A stretch of 41,859 nucleotides of DNA. Origin: an uncultured Clostridia bacterium (lineage in GTDB: Bacteria; Bacillota; Clostridia; TANB77; CAG-508). Positions 1 through 7,725 of this stretch are shown here, piece by piece. Position 1 is the first letter of the stretch; every line of letters starts with the position of its first letter. Position numbers and translations under genes: made by a program. The notes under the pieces were generated by a model. The model did not search any database, was not told where the DNA came from, and saw nothing but the letters and a program-made list of their open reading frames with translations. Location of the stretch: positions 1 to 41,859 of the forward strand of contig CALXAB010000011.1 of NCBI GenBank assembly GCA_944386175.1, read 5' to 3'.

Positions 1-81
1 CTATTTTGATTATTATATCCTTGATTATTTCTGTTTTGGTTATTATTTCTATATCCTTGATTATTTCTATTTTGATTATTA
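1..81 (-). repeat. Asn/Arg/Gln-rich tandem repeat inside infB
   Basis: The DNA repeats with a 36-bp period (15-45 matches 51-81 with two differences), and a third, shorter-spaced copy starts at the window edge (1-14). On the minus strand it encodes repeated NNQNRNNQGY-type units in the IF-2 linker. The array continues past the edge, so its length is unknown. Confidence 0.75.
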
Positions 82-737
82 TTCCTGTTATTATTCATTT
101 CTTTATAGTTTTTATTATAGTTTCTGTTTTGAGGATTATTTTGTTGAATAGGTTTAGAGTTACTGGTTTCGTTTTTTTCTATTTTTTTATTAACTGGCTC
201 TTCTTTCATTTCTTTTATTTCTTTTGTTTCTTCTACTTTTTCAATTTTAGTTTCTTCTTTTTTCTCTTCTTTGTTAACTTCTTCTACCTTTTTAGTTTCT
301 TTTTCATCTTTATTAAGACCAAATAACTCACTAACTGTCATTGGTTTATTAGTCTTATTTCTATATACTATATTAAAGTCTTTATTTTGTTTTCTCTCTA
401 TAAAACCTACATTATTTTCTCTTTTTTCTTTTTTCTTTTCTTCTTTTTTCTCTTCTACTTCTTCTTTAGCAATTATAACTTCTCTTCTTATAATAACAGG
501 CGCTTTTTCTTCTTTTTTACCTTCTTTTTTATTTTCTTGCTTTTTATTTTCCTTTTTTTCTCCACTTGTTCCTTTTTTTACTTTCATTACTTCTGCTTCA
601 ATTTTTTCTGCCTCATCATTTTCTACACCACTTAAATGACTCTTTGCTTCAATATTTAATTTTTTTGCTATTTCTAATATTTCTTTACTGGTTAAGTTTA
701 GCTTTTTAGCTATTTCATGTATTTTTATCTTACCCAA
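1..737 (-). CDS. infB: Translation initiation factor IF-2, N-terminal part (partial)
   Basis: Only the first 245 or so codons are inside the window; the GTPase domain lies beyond the left edge. IF-2 is the GTPase that brings initiator tRNA to the 30S subunit. The first ~50 residues (GKIKIHEIAKKLNLTSKEIL...) match the IF-2 N-terminal helical domain. A long Lys/Glu-rich linker follows and then an Asn/Arg/Gln-rich stretch, the low-complexity spacer usual before the G domain. The proposed start is a TTG at 737, preceded by a GGGGGTGAAG ribosome binding site at good spacing. It overlaps the last 8 bases of the upstream ylxQ gene. It is the last visible gene of the rimP-nusA-ylxR-ylxQ-infB operon. 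The identity rests on the N-terminal domain plus operon position, which is conserved across Firmicutes. Confidence 0.9.
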   Translation of the reverse strand, partial: MGKIKIHEIAKKLNLTSKEILEIAKKLNIEAKSHLSGVENDEAEKIEAEVMKVKKGTSGEKKENKKQENKKEGKKEEKAPVIIRREVIIAKEEVEEKKEEKKKEKRENNVGFIERKQNKDFNIVYRNKTNKPMTVSELFGLNKDEKETKKVEEVNKEEKKEETKIEKVEETKEIKEMKEEPVNKKIEKNETSNSKPIQQNNPQNRNYNKNYKEMNNNRNNNQNRNNQGYRNNNQNRNNQGYNNQN

Positions 738-1050
738 TAACTTCACCCCCATTATTTATTTTTTGAATTTCTTTAGATAAATTTAAATCTTTTATTCCAA
801 TAATAGCTTTATTTGACTTTCCAATTGCTTTGCTCAATTCTTCTATTTCACCAATTATAATACATGGTATATTATTTTTTTCAGTTAATTTCTTAAATTT
901 ATCTTTTGTTCTTTCTGAAGAATCTTCAGCCATAATTACTAATTTTACTTTTTTCTTTTTTATTTGGTCTTCTACACTGTCTGAACCAAAACTAATTTTA
1001 CCTGCTTTTGCTGATAATCCTATTAAACCTAATATTTTTTTATTTATCAA
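730..1050 (-). CDS. ylxQ: L7Ae/L30e-family RNA-binding protein YlxQ
   Basis: A 106-residue protein of the ribosomal L7Ae/L30e fold, a kink-turn RNA-binding family. Visible family features are the N-terminal LGLIGLSAKAGKISFG segment, typical of YlxQ proteins, then KVKLVIMAEDSS (the family's central strand-turn) and the final IIGIKD strand region. The start is TTG at 1050, chosen because AGAGGTG lies 6 nt upstream; it overlaps the 3' end of ylxR by 11 bases. The 3' end overlaps infB by 8 bases. The tight overlaps indicate translational coupling within the nusA-infB operon. The exact cellular role of YlxQ is not well established. Confidence 0.92.
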   Translation of the reverse strand: MINKKILGLIGLSAKAGKISFGSDSVEDQIKKKKVKLVIMAEDSSERTKDKFKKLTEKNNIPCIIIGEIEELSKAIGKSNKAIIGIKDLNLSKEIQKINNGGEVIG

Positions 1051-1300
1051 GAATTACACCTCTTAAATTTTCATATATTTCTTCTGATATTTTCATATCA
1101 AAAACTTTTTCCAATCTTTTAGATTTTATAAGCTTTTCCAAACAATTTATGTCATCACATATGTATGCGCCTCTTCCTTCTTTTTTGCCTGTTTTATCAA
1201 TGCTTATTTCATTTTCTTTATTTTTTACTATTCTTATAAAATCTTTTTTATCTTTTTTTACATTACATCCCATACATGTTCTTTGTGGTTGCTTTTTCAT
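1040..1300 (-). CDS. ylxR: YlxR/RnpM family RNA-binding protein
   Basis: An 86-residue protein with the two signatures of the YlxR (DUF448) family: the N-terminal QPQRTCMGC motif and the central GRGAYIC motif. Members are small nucleic-acid-binding proteins; in Bacillus subtilis the protein has been described as a modulator of RNase P (RnpM). It sits between nusA (39-nt gap, with an AGGAGG-type site before its ATG) and ylxQ (11-base overlap), the conserved Firmicute order. Length is normal for the family. Family assignment is secure; function in this organism is carried over from the family. Confidence 0.93.
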   Translation of the reverse strand: MKKQPQRTCMGCNVKKDKKDFIRIVKNKENEISIDKTGKKEGRGAYICDDINCLEKLIKSKRLEKVFDMKISEEIYENLRGVILDK

Positions 1301-1339
1301 CTTGTCTCCTCCTTTTTATTGTATGTCCTTCATTGTATT

Positions 1340-2470
1340 TTATTCTGTTTGGCTTTCTTCATTTTCATTATTTTTTTGAATTTCTTCTTCTGCTTGTTTT
1401 TCTGCTAACATATTTCTAAATTGTGTTTCTGATTTTATATCAATTTTTTCCCAATTTGTAAGCTTAGCAGCTAATCTTGCATTTTGTCCTGATTTACCTA
1501 TTGCTAATGATAATTGATCATCTGGTACTATTACCTGAGCGAATTTTTCTTCTTCATTTATATCTACAGCTAATATTTGTGCTGGCAATAATGCTGCTGA
1601 TATATATATAGCTGGGTCTTCATTCCATTCTATTACATCTATTTTTTCACCATTTAACTCATTTATTACATTTTGAATTCTTACTCCTTTTTGTCCTACA
1701 CATGAACCTACTGGGTCAATATTAGGATCTGGTGAATAAACTGCTACTTTACTTCTATAACCTGGATCTCTTGACACGCTTTTTATTTCTATAACTCCTT
1801 CATATATTTCTGGAATTTCAAATTCTAATAATTTTCTTACAAAATCTGGATTACTCCTAGAAACTATTACTTGTGGTGCACCTTTAGCTCCTTTTTCTAC
1901 ATCTAGAACATATCCTTTTATTTTATCATTTACTCTATATTTTTCTGTTGGAACTTGCTCTTTAGCTGGCATTACTCCTTCTAGCCTTCCTAAATCCATT
2001 ACTACTATATTTTTGTCTGCTTTTTGTATTATACCTGAAACTATTTCGCCTTTTCTATCATTAAATTCATTAAAAACTATTTCTCTTTCTACTTCTCTTA
2101 ATTTCTGTATTATTACTTGTTTTGCTGTTTGTGCAGCTATTCTTCCAAAATCTCTTGGTACTATTTCTGTTTCTACTGTATCTCCTTCTTTAAAATCTTT
2201 ACTTATTTTTTGTGCTTCTTTTAGGCTGATTTGTGTATTGTGATTTTCTGGATTTTCTACTACTTCTTTCAATGAATATACATGTGTTGCTCCTGTTTTT
2301 GAATCCATAACTACTTTTACATTTTCTAATGAATCAAAGTTTCTTTTATATGCTGTTACTAATGCTGTTTCTATTGAATCTAATAAATATTCCTTTTTTA
2401 TCCCTTTCTCTTTTTCTAAATCTTCTAAAGCTAATATTAATTCTTTATTATCTATAGCTTCTTTTTTCAT
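1340..2470 (-). CDS. nusA: Transcription termination/antitermination factor NusA
   Basis: A 376-residue NusA of normal Firmicute length. The N-terminal RNA-polymerase-binding domain spans roughly residues 1-125. An S1 domain follows (about 135-200, RKGEIVSGIIQKADKN then LGRLEGVMPAKEQ). Two KH domains follow (about 230-350), including PVGSCVGQKGVRIQNV and LSLAIGKSGQNARLAAKLT, whose GxxG loops bind RNA. The tail is acidic and lacks the AR repeats of proteobacterial NusA. NusA binds RNA polymerase and modulates pausing, termination and antitermination. It lies 15 nt downstream of rimP, with a strong AGGAGG site before its ATG. Confidence 0.97.
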   Translation of the reverse strand: MKKEAIDNKELILALEDLEKEKGIKKEYLLDSIETALVTAYKRNFDSLENVKVVMDSKTGATHVYSLKEVVENPENHNTQISLKEAQKISKDFKEGDTVETEIVPRDFGRIAAQTAKQVIIQKLREVEREIVFNEFNDRKGEIVSGIIQKADKNIVVMDLGRLEGVMPAKEQVPTEKYRVNDKIKGYVLDVEKGAKGAPQVIVSRSNPDFVRKLLEFEIPEIYEGVIEIKSVSRDPGYRSKVAVYSPDPNIDPVGSCVGQKGVRIQNVINELNGEKIDVIEWNEDPAIYISAALLPAQILAVDINEEEKFAQVIVPDDQLSLAIGKSGQNARLAAKLTNWEKIDIKSETQFRNMLAEKQAEEEIQKNNENEESQTE

Positions 2471-2485
2471 TTTTTATTCCTCCTT

Positions 2486-2935
2486 TTACCAATTATATAT
2501 TGTTTTGATTTGTGCTATATTTTTTCTTGGAATTTGCACATTTCCTTCTAAAACTATGTTTTCTTTATCAAAGTTTTCTAGTGTTGCTTGATATTCTTTT
2601 TTCCCATTATCGTCTTTACTAAATAATTTTACACTTATTAATTTTCCGATATTATCTTGTAAATGTTTATCTTTTCTTAATATTCTTTCTATTCCTGGTG
2701 ATGAAACTTCTAGAAAATATTGTTCTTTTATATAATCTTTTTCATCTAATATATCTGTTATCTCGTTATTTACTGTTTCACAATCGTTTAGGTCTATTCC
2801 ATTTGGACTATCTATAAATATTCTTAAGAAGAAGTTTTTTCCTTCTTTGACATATTCTACATCGTATAGTTCATATCCTATATTTTCTATTTTTTCTTTG
2901 ACTAGATTTTCTATCTTTTCTTCTATGTTTGCCAA
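2486..2935 (-). CDS. rimP: Ribosome maturation factor RimP
   Basis: A 149-residue RimP (YhbC/YlxS family), needed for 30S subunit maturation. Recognisable blocks are YELYDVEYVKEG near residue 20, FFLRIFIDSPNGIDLNDCE near 35-52, and the core YFLEVSSPGIERIL near 75-90, followed by the C-terminal SH3-like domain. It is the first gene of the rimP-nusA-ylxR-ylxQ-infB operon. The start is TTG at 2935, supported by an AAGGGGG ribosome binding site about 7 nt upstream. A SigA promoter lies at 3013-3041, which leaves a leader of about 70 nt containing a stable hairpin (2961-2985). Confidence 0.95.
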   Translation of the reverse strand: MANIEEKIENLVKEKIENIGYELYDVEYVKEGKNFFLRIFIDSPNGIDLNDCETVNNEITDILDEKDYIKEQYFLEVSSPGIERILRKDKHLQDNIGKLISVKLFSKDDNGKKEYQATLENFDKENIVLEGNVQIPRKNIAQIKTIYNW

Positions 2936-2960
2936 ATTTTTACCCCCTTTTCCATAAGTT

Positions 2961-2985
2961 AAGAGTGGGATTTGTTCCCACTCTT
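2961..2985 (-). promoter_or_regulatory. Hairpin in the rimP-nusA operon leader
   Basis: A perfect 10-bp stem (AAGAGTGGGA with TCCCACTCTT) and 5-nt loop lie between the operon promoter and the rimP start. On the minus strand no U-run follows, so it is not an obvious terminator there. The opposite strand has a weak T-rich stretch. A leader structure affecting translation or mRNA stability is possible; the role is unproven. Confidence 0.5.
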
Positions 2986-3012
2986 GCTGTTCTTTTTTCT
3001 GTTTACTTTTAT

Positions 3013-3041
3013 ATTATACCCAAGTTTTACTAAAAAATCAA
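3013..3041 (-). promoter_or_regulatory. SigA-type promoter of the rimP-nusA-infB operon
   Basis: Read on the minus strand: TTGATT (3036-3041), a 17-nt spacer, TATAAT (3013-3018). Transcription would start near 3006, upstream of rimP. Confidence 0.75.
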
Positions 3042-3087
3042 GTGTTTTCTGAATTTTTTTCTAAATATTTAAGTGGAGATAAAAAAT

Positions 3088-3116
3088 TTGTTTTTTTTAA
3101 CAAATATTGATATACT
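3088..3116 (+). promoter_or_regulatory. Probable SigA-type promoter of deoD
   Basis: TTGTTT (3088-3093), a 17-nt spacer, TATACT (3111-3116), about 32 nt before the deoD start. A strong AAGGAGG ribosome binding site at 3134-3140 follows. Confidence 0.55.
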
Positions 3117-3147
3117 AATATCATATTAATATAAAGGAGGAATTTTT

Positions 3148-3867
3148 ATGCCAACACCACATAATGAAGCTAAATTAGGTGAAATAGCTGAAACCGTTAT
3201 TATGCCAGGAGATCCTCTTCGTGCTAAATATATAGCCGAAAATTTTTTAGAAAATGCTCGTTTAGTAAATAAAGTAAGAGGAATGTATGCATATACTGGA
3301 ACTTATAAAGGCAAAACAATATCTGTAATGGCTCATGGAATGGGAATACCAAGTATCGGTATTTACTGTTATGAATTATATAAGTTTTATAATGTTCAAA
3401 ATATTATAAGAATTGGATCTTGCGGAGGTTATAAACCTGAGCTAAAACTTTTTGATATTATTTTATCAGAAAAAGTTTTTTCTGAAAGTAATTTTGCTTT
3501 AACTTTAAATAATGATGATTGCCACATTGTTGAGGCTAATTATGAGTTAAATGATATAATAGAAAAAACAGCTGAAAAAAATAATATTAATATTATAAAA
3601 GGTAACACTGTTACAACTGATTGTTTTGATATATATATGACTGATGTTAACGAATTTCTAAAAAGATTACCTGAGAATTTTAATCCCGTTTCTGCTGAAA
3701 TGGAAGCATTTGCTTTGTTTTATATAGCTAAAATGTTAAATAAAAAAGCTAGTTGTTTAATGAGTGTTGTTGACTCAAAATATATTAAAGAAGTTGCTAC
3801 TCCAGAAGAAAGAGAACAAGGTTTAAATAATATGATAAAACTTGCTTTGGAAAGCAGTTGTTCTTAA
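3148..3867 (+). CDS. deoD: Purine-nucleoside phosphorylase, DeoD type
   Basis: A 239-residue enzyme of the hexameric DeoD family, which splits purine (deoxy)nucleosides with phosphate into base plus (deoxy)ribose-1-phosphate for purine salvage in the cytoplasm. The N-terminal TPHN (His at residue 5), the phosphate-binding VIMPGDPLRAKYIA block (about 18-31), GSCGG near residue 92 and the purine-side EMEAFALF plus SVVDSKY near 183-213 are all present, so it looks functional. Length is standard. The start is an ATG 7 nt after AAGGAGG. It is a single-gene plus-strand unit, divergent from rimP and convergent with the following minus-strand genes. Confidence 0.96.
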   Translation: MPTPHNEAKLGEIAETVIMPGDPLRAKYIAENFLENARLVNKVRGMYAYTGTYKGKTISVMAHGMGIPSIGIYCYELYKFYNVQNIIRIGSCGGYKPELKLFDIILSEKVFSESNFALTLNNDDCHIVEANYELNDIIEKTAEKNNINIIKGNTVTTDCFDIYMTDVNEFLKRLPENFNPVSAEMEAFALFYIAKMLNKKASCLMSVVDSKYIKEVATPEEREQGLNNMIKLALESSCS

Positions 3868-3953
3868 TTTTTTAAATTATAATGAATATATTTAGAAAGT
3901 TTATACAAATTTTCCAATATACTTGTTCTTAATATAAAAATAACAAAATAAAA

Positions 3954-4000
3954 GGGGCATACTAAAACTTATCATTTATGATAAATTACTTATATGCCCC
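3954..4000. terminator. Bidirectional terminator between deoD and the glycosyltransferase
   Basis: The outer stem pairs GGGGCATA (3954-3961) with TATGCCCC (3993-4000). An inner stem pairs TTATCAT (3969-3975) with ATGATAA (3978-3984). On the minus strand a T-rich run follows, so it best serves the glycosyltransferase transcript; it may also end deoD. Confidence 0.7.
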
Positions 4001-4022
4001 ATATTTGTAATATTATAAAATC

Positions 4023-4718
4023 CTATTTTTCTACTTGTTTTAAAATTATTCTTAGATGTTTAATTCCATCTCTTATTGTATTTAAATGTGATTTATATCC
4101 TCTTTTATCTTTATAAAAGTTTATTGGTATTTCTTTTATTTTCAGGTTATTTTTTTTAGCTTTTATTACCATTTCACTTGCAAATTCCATTCCTTCCCCT
4201 TGTAAGTCTATTCCTAATATTTTTTCTTTGTCCATACCTCTTAAACCACAATTTATATCTTTTATTTTTATTTTACACTTTTTCGATATTATGTAACTTA
4301 ACAATGGTGTTCCTATATATCTATGTGACCATTTCATCGCACCTTTTTGTATGTTGTTAAATCTATTTCCTATTACTAAATCATTTCCATTTTTTAGTTC
4401 TTTATAAAATTCATCTATTTCTAAAAAATTATAACTGTCGTCTGCGTCTCCCATTATTATATATTTTCCATTAGCATTTTTTATTCCTTCTTTTAATGCG
4501 TTTCCATATCCTCTTTTTTCTACATCTATTACTCTGACATTATTTTTTATTGCTATTTCTTTTGTCTTGTCTGTACTATTATTATTTGAGATTAAAATTT
4601 CTCCTTTTATGTTATCATTTTTTTCTAACCATTTCTGTGCTTTTTTTATTACTATTTCTATTGTTTTTTCTTCATTTAATGCTGGGATTAGTATTGTTAA
4701 TTCTACTTTTTCTCTCAT
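4023..4718 (-). CDS. Family 2 glycosyltransferase, polyprenyl-phosphate-sugar synthase (DPM1/DPG-like)
   Basis: A 231-residue GT-A fold glycosyltransferase. The first strand is ELTILIPALNEEKTI, followed by ILISNNNSTDKTKEIA, GYGNALKEGIKNANGKYIIM and the metal/nucleotide-binding GDADDSYNF near residue 90, all typical of dolichyl/polyprenyl-phosphate mannose or glucose synthases. It has no C-terminal membrane segments, as in the soluble DPM1 type. Such enzymes move a sugar from a nucleotide sugar to a polyprenyl phosphate, making the donor used by membrane GT-C enzymes. Its start lies 47 bases inside the 3' end of the upstream GT-C-like gene, with an AGGAGA site there, so the two are coupled. 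The sugar cannot be predicted. It ends the pilin/GT-C/GT2 operon. Confidence 0.85.
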   Translation of the reverse strand: MREKVELTILIPALNEEKTIEIVIKKAQKWLEKNDNIKGEILISNNNSTDKTKEIAIKNNVRVIDVEKRGYGNALKEGIKNANGKYIIMGDADDSYNFLEIDEFYKELKNGNDLVIGNRFNNIQKGAMKWSHRYIGTPLLSYIISKKCKIKIKDINCGLRGMDKEKILGIDLQGEGMEFASEMVIKAKKNNLKIKEIPINFYKDKRGYKSHLNTIRDGIKHLRIILKQVEK

Positions 4719-6345
4719 TATATTTTCTCCTAAAATTTTTTACTAAAAATACTATTAAAATTACACCAAATAGATATTGTATCTCATATATACAAGCTAA
4801 ATACGAAGTATTTAATGCTTCTTCAAACATTATTTCTTTTGTAAAAGTAATTATAAAAATTCGACTTAAATATATAACAGCTAATGTTATTAATATAACT
4901 AATTCTTCATAAATATCTTTTAATTTTTTTATATTTACTAATATAAATACTATCATTAATAGAATTGATATATAAAATAAATATGGGTTTATAAATTCAT
5001 ATGCTTTTTTTATTATTTTGATTAATTCTATTTTCATATTATTGTTATTTTTCAAATAATGTCCTATTGTTACTATTGGTTGTCTTGTAATTTTTTCAAA
5101 CATTTCTTTTTCATTGCTTAAATCCATCCCTATTATTCCTGATGAATTTCCCACCATCATTGTTACATCTTCTAATGAATATTGATATTGGATGATTTCT
5201 GGCATTTTTGTAATACTTGTTATTATTTCATCTAATCCAAAATTATAAGAATTGCTTTGTATTTTTCCTGTTCTACTCTCTATTAATCCTTCATCACATA
5301 ATTGGTTTATTTCTTTTTCTAAATCTGTATAATATTGTTCTGCTTTTGAAGCATTTTCATAGTATCCTAAACTTTCTACTGCGTCCATAAGTGCCCATTG
5401 AACATATGCTCCTGTTAATTCTCCTTCTATTGTTATTCCTATGTTTCGCCAATTATCCCCTTCTTCTCCTTCTAAAAAGTCTTTTAATTCAGCAAATTTT
5501 GGACTTAATTCATATAATCTATTCATTGTTTCTCTTGTAATTGGTACTCTTTGCTTTTCTTCTTCTGGCTTAACTCTTAATAGTGCTCCATATGCTGATG
5601 TAAATGCATTTCCCCAGTATTGATTTAATGTATATATTCCATAATATTTATAATTTAACACACATATTATATTGACCGATATTATTGTTATCATTATTGG
5701 AATAATATATAACAATATTTTTTTATTTAAATAATTTGGTATTATAGTTGCTATTGTAATTACTAAAATAAATGGTAATAACCATATTGTTTCTTCTCTA
5801 CAAAGATATGTAGCACTAAATGTTATTCCTAATCCTATAAAGTATTTAATTTGTCTTTTTATACTTTCTTTTCTATTTAAGAAAATTCCTATAAGAAATG
5901 ATGTTAATAAAAGTATTAATGACATATATATACCATCTCTATATGCCCTACATAATTGTGATGAGTATTCTACTGGATTTAGTAATATTATAGCATATAT
6001 AAATACTAATGCTATTTCACTTTTGATTTTTTTCCTTATTACTAATATAAATATTATACATGCCCAGCCATAAAATATTTCTTTTCCAATTAAAAATGGT
6101 ATATTTAATATATATATTAACGCCATAACCAAAGGCGTAAATACACCTTTGGTTAATGTTTTTGAATTATATTCTCCCAGCCATTCACCAGAAATAATAC
6201 TATTTGCTTGTTCTATCATTAGCTGGTCATCATATATCATACTATATTTTGCATTTGTTGGTTGTACTTGTACTATTATTATTTTTAGTATTAATAATAA
6301 TAATAAAATTATAACTAGCCTATATTTATTAAATATTTTTATCAT
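4672..6345 (-). CDS. Multi-pass membrane protein, GT-C glycosyltransferase-like, pilin-linked
   Basis: A 557-residue membrane protein with one N-terminal hydrophobic helix, several more in the first ~240 residues, an exposed hydrophilic region (about 245-440) and further helices near the C terminus. Directly after helix 1 comes an acidic motif, YDDQLM (about 38-43), where GT-C glycosyltransferases place the catalytic acidic pair. It is clearly homologous to the protein at 21130-22854: shared blocks include GEWLGEYN, NPVEYSSQLCRAYRDG/NPITFCNELARVYRDG, CREET(I/V)W, VPITRET, SPKFAEL and LEGEEG. I do not recognise a named family. It follows the pilin-like gene by 18 nt (GGAGA site) and overlaps a lipid-sugar-synthase-like gene. 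The GT-C assignment is inferred from topology, the early acidic motif and context. Confidence 0.7.
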   Translation of the reverse strand: MIKIFNKYRLVIILLLLLILKIIIVQVQPTNAKYSMIYDDQLMIEQANSIISGEWLGEYNSKTLTKGVFTPLVMALIYILNIPFLIGKEIFYGWACIIFILVIRKKIKSEIALVFIYAIILLNPVEYSSQLCRAYRDGIYMSLILLLTSFLIGIFLNRKESIKRQIKYFIGLGITFSATYLCREETIWLLPFILVITIATIIPNYLNKKILLYIIPIMITIISVNIICVLNYKYYGIYTLNQYWGNAFTSAYGALLRVKPEEEKQRVPITRETMNRLYELSPKFAELKDFLEGEEGDNWRNIGITIEGELTGAYVQWALMDAVESLGYYENASKAEQYYTDLEKEINQLCDEGLIESRTGKIQSNSYNFGLDEIITSITKMPEIIQYQYSLEDVTMMVGNSSGIIGMDLSNEKEMFEKITRQPIVTIGHYLKNNNNMKIELIKIIKKAYEFINPYLFYISILLMIVFILVNIKKLKDIYEELVILITLAVIYLSRIFIITFTKEIMFEEALNTSYLACIYEIQYLFGVILIVFLVKNFRRKYNERKSRINNTNPSIK

Positions 6346-6363
6346 TTTTTCTCCGTTATTTTA

Positions 6364-7554
6364 TTATTGATATATTTGGTATGGATTTGATTGGTCTCCA
6401 TTTCCTCCATAATATTTCAAATTTGGTTTCAATTTTACTACTATTCTAACCCCCAGATTACTACCATCTCTAGAAGGCTCGTAAGTTACTATATAATCAT
6501 AACCATCTTGTATGAAATATCTGCCACCTCCATATTCATTTGAACCCATTGTGTTTAACACATATTTAGTTCCGATATTTACAATATTTAAATTGTCATT
6601 ATTAATTGTATAACTTTCAGCAGAAGCCCATTCTACAACTTCATTATGCTTCATGGTATAAGATGCCTGATTACATAATAATATAACATCATCCAACAAA
6701 TTCATAAAATCAACATCATTAGCTACAGTATTATCAAAAAATTGATTTATATTTATGTCATCAAAATTAATTGGATCCATATTAGAACTGTTACCTGCTG
6801 GTGATTTTAGTTCTACACTTATTGGTACTCCTTCTGATACTAATGTTACTATTCCTGATGAAGTATCTTTATATGCAACTCTCCATCCAGTTCCTAATCC
6901 TGATGTAACCTCATCTACATTTGAATATGTAGAACTATAGTTCACGTAATCTCCAACATTCACAACGTCAATTAACTTTCCTAAGTTTCCATCTTCTATT
7001 GCTGTTCCTTCTATAGCTACTTGCCATAAAATTTCTTTTTCTTCTAAAGTTTTTCCTGTATATTTTAATACATATGAGTCATCTTCTTCTAAAAACATAT
7101 ATACATCTGTATCATCTGTTCCATTTCCAATTGATAATTTTTTTCCTAATAAGTTTTGTATAACTACTTTTCCATCTGGTTCAACATATCCTTTAAGTTG
7201 TACATATTCCATAAAATTATTTGCAGTTGTTTCTGGTTCTGCTAGCTTATTTTCTTCATTTCCTTTTATTACAACTTTTTGTGTACTTGCTATCTTTACT
7301 CCTTCTTGTTCTTCAACTGAACTTGTTCTTTTTTCTCGCACCATTATTTGATACTCGTTATATGCTAATTTCATTGCTTCTACTACTTCTGCATGCTCTG
7401 TCTGAGTTTTTGCTCTACTTGCCTTTGTTAGAACTCCATTTTCTCCTGTTAACATTGCTATTGATACTCCTGCTAGTATTAACAGTACAATTATTGTAAT
7501 AACAAGAGCTATTAATGTTATACCTCCATTTTTTAATTCTTTTCCTTTTTTCAT
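6364..7554 (-). CDS. Type IV pilin-like protein with class III signal
   Basis: A 396-residue protein with a short basic leader ending in Gly (residue 11), then ITLIALVITIIVLLILAG, the hydrophobic N-terminal helix of type IV pilins/pseudopilins. Cleavage by a prepilin peptidase would follow that Gly. Unlike most major pilins, mature position 5 is Ala rather than Glu. Residues up to about 165 closely match the second pilin-like protein (19508-21052), including EKRTSSVE, LLGKKLSIGNGT and ILWQV. The C-terminal part is different, with a VGDYVNYSSTY...GWRVAYKD block, and ends without an anchor or sortase motif. It has an AAAGGTGATG site and a consensus promoter at 7677-7705, and leads the operon with the GT-C-like and GT2 genes. 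No pilus assembly ATPase or prepilin peptidase is in the window. Confidence 0.8.
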   Translation of the reverse strand: MKKGKELKNGGITLIALVITIIVLLILAGVSIAMLTGENGVLTKASRAKTQTEHAEVVEAMKLAYNEYQIMVREKRTSSVEEQEGVKIASTQKVVIKGNEENKLAEPETTANNFMEYVQLKGYVEPDGKVVIQNLLGKKLSIGNGTDDTDVYMFLEEDDSYVLKYTGKTLEEKEILWQVAIEGTAIEDGNLGKLIDVVNVGDYVNYSSTYSNVDEVTSGLGTGWRVAYKDTSSGIVTLVSEGVPISVELKSPAGNSSNMDPINFDDININQFFDNTVANDVDFMNLLDDVILLCNQASYTMKHNEVVEWASAESYTINNDNLNIVNIGTKYVLNTMGSNEYGGGRYFIQDGYDYIVTYEPSRDGSNLGVRIVVKLKPNLKYYGGNGDQSNPYQIYQ

Positions 7555-7676
7555 TTACATCACCTTTCTTTTGTTTTATTTTCATAAATTATATATAAAC
7601 AAATTTTTTTAATCAATCTTTTTATGATTTTTGCTGTGCTTTTATTTACATAATTTATGTTTTAATTATCATTAAC

Positions 7677-7705
7677 ATTGTATATTTTATTCACTATTAT
7701 GTCAA
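7677..7705 (-). promoter_or_regulatory. Consensus SigA promoter of the pilin-like/GT-C operon
   Basis: Read on the minus strand: TTGACA (7700-7705), a 17-nt spacer, TACAAT (7677-7682). Transcription would start near 7670, giving a leader of about 115 nt before the pilin-like start at 7554. Confidence 0.75.
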
Positions 7706-7725
7706 TATTTTTATAGAAAATTTTG

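Noticed and set aside
271..639. Plus-strand Ser/Phe-rich reading frames opposite infB, and many similar ones across the window
   Set aside because: They are antisense shadows of AT-rich minus-strand genes, with no ribosome binding sites and poly-Phe/Leu/Ser composition.
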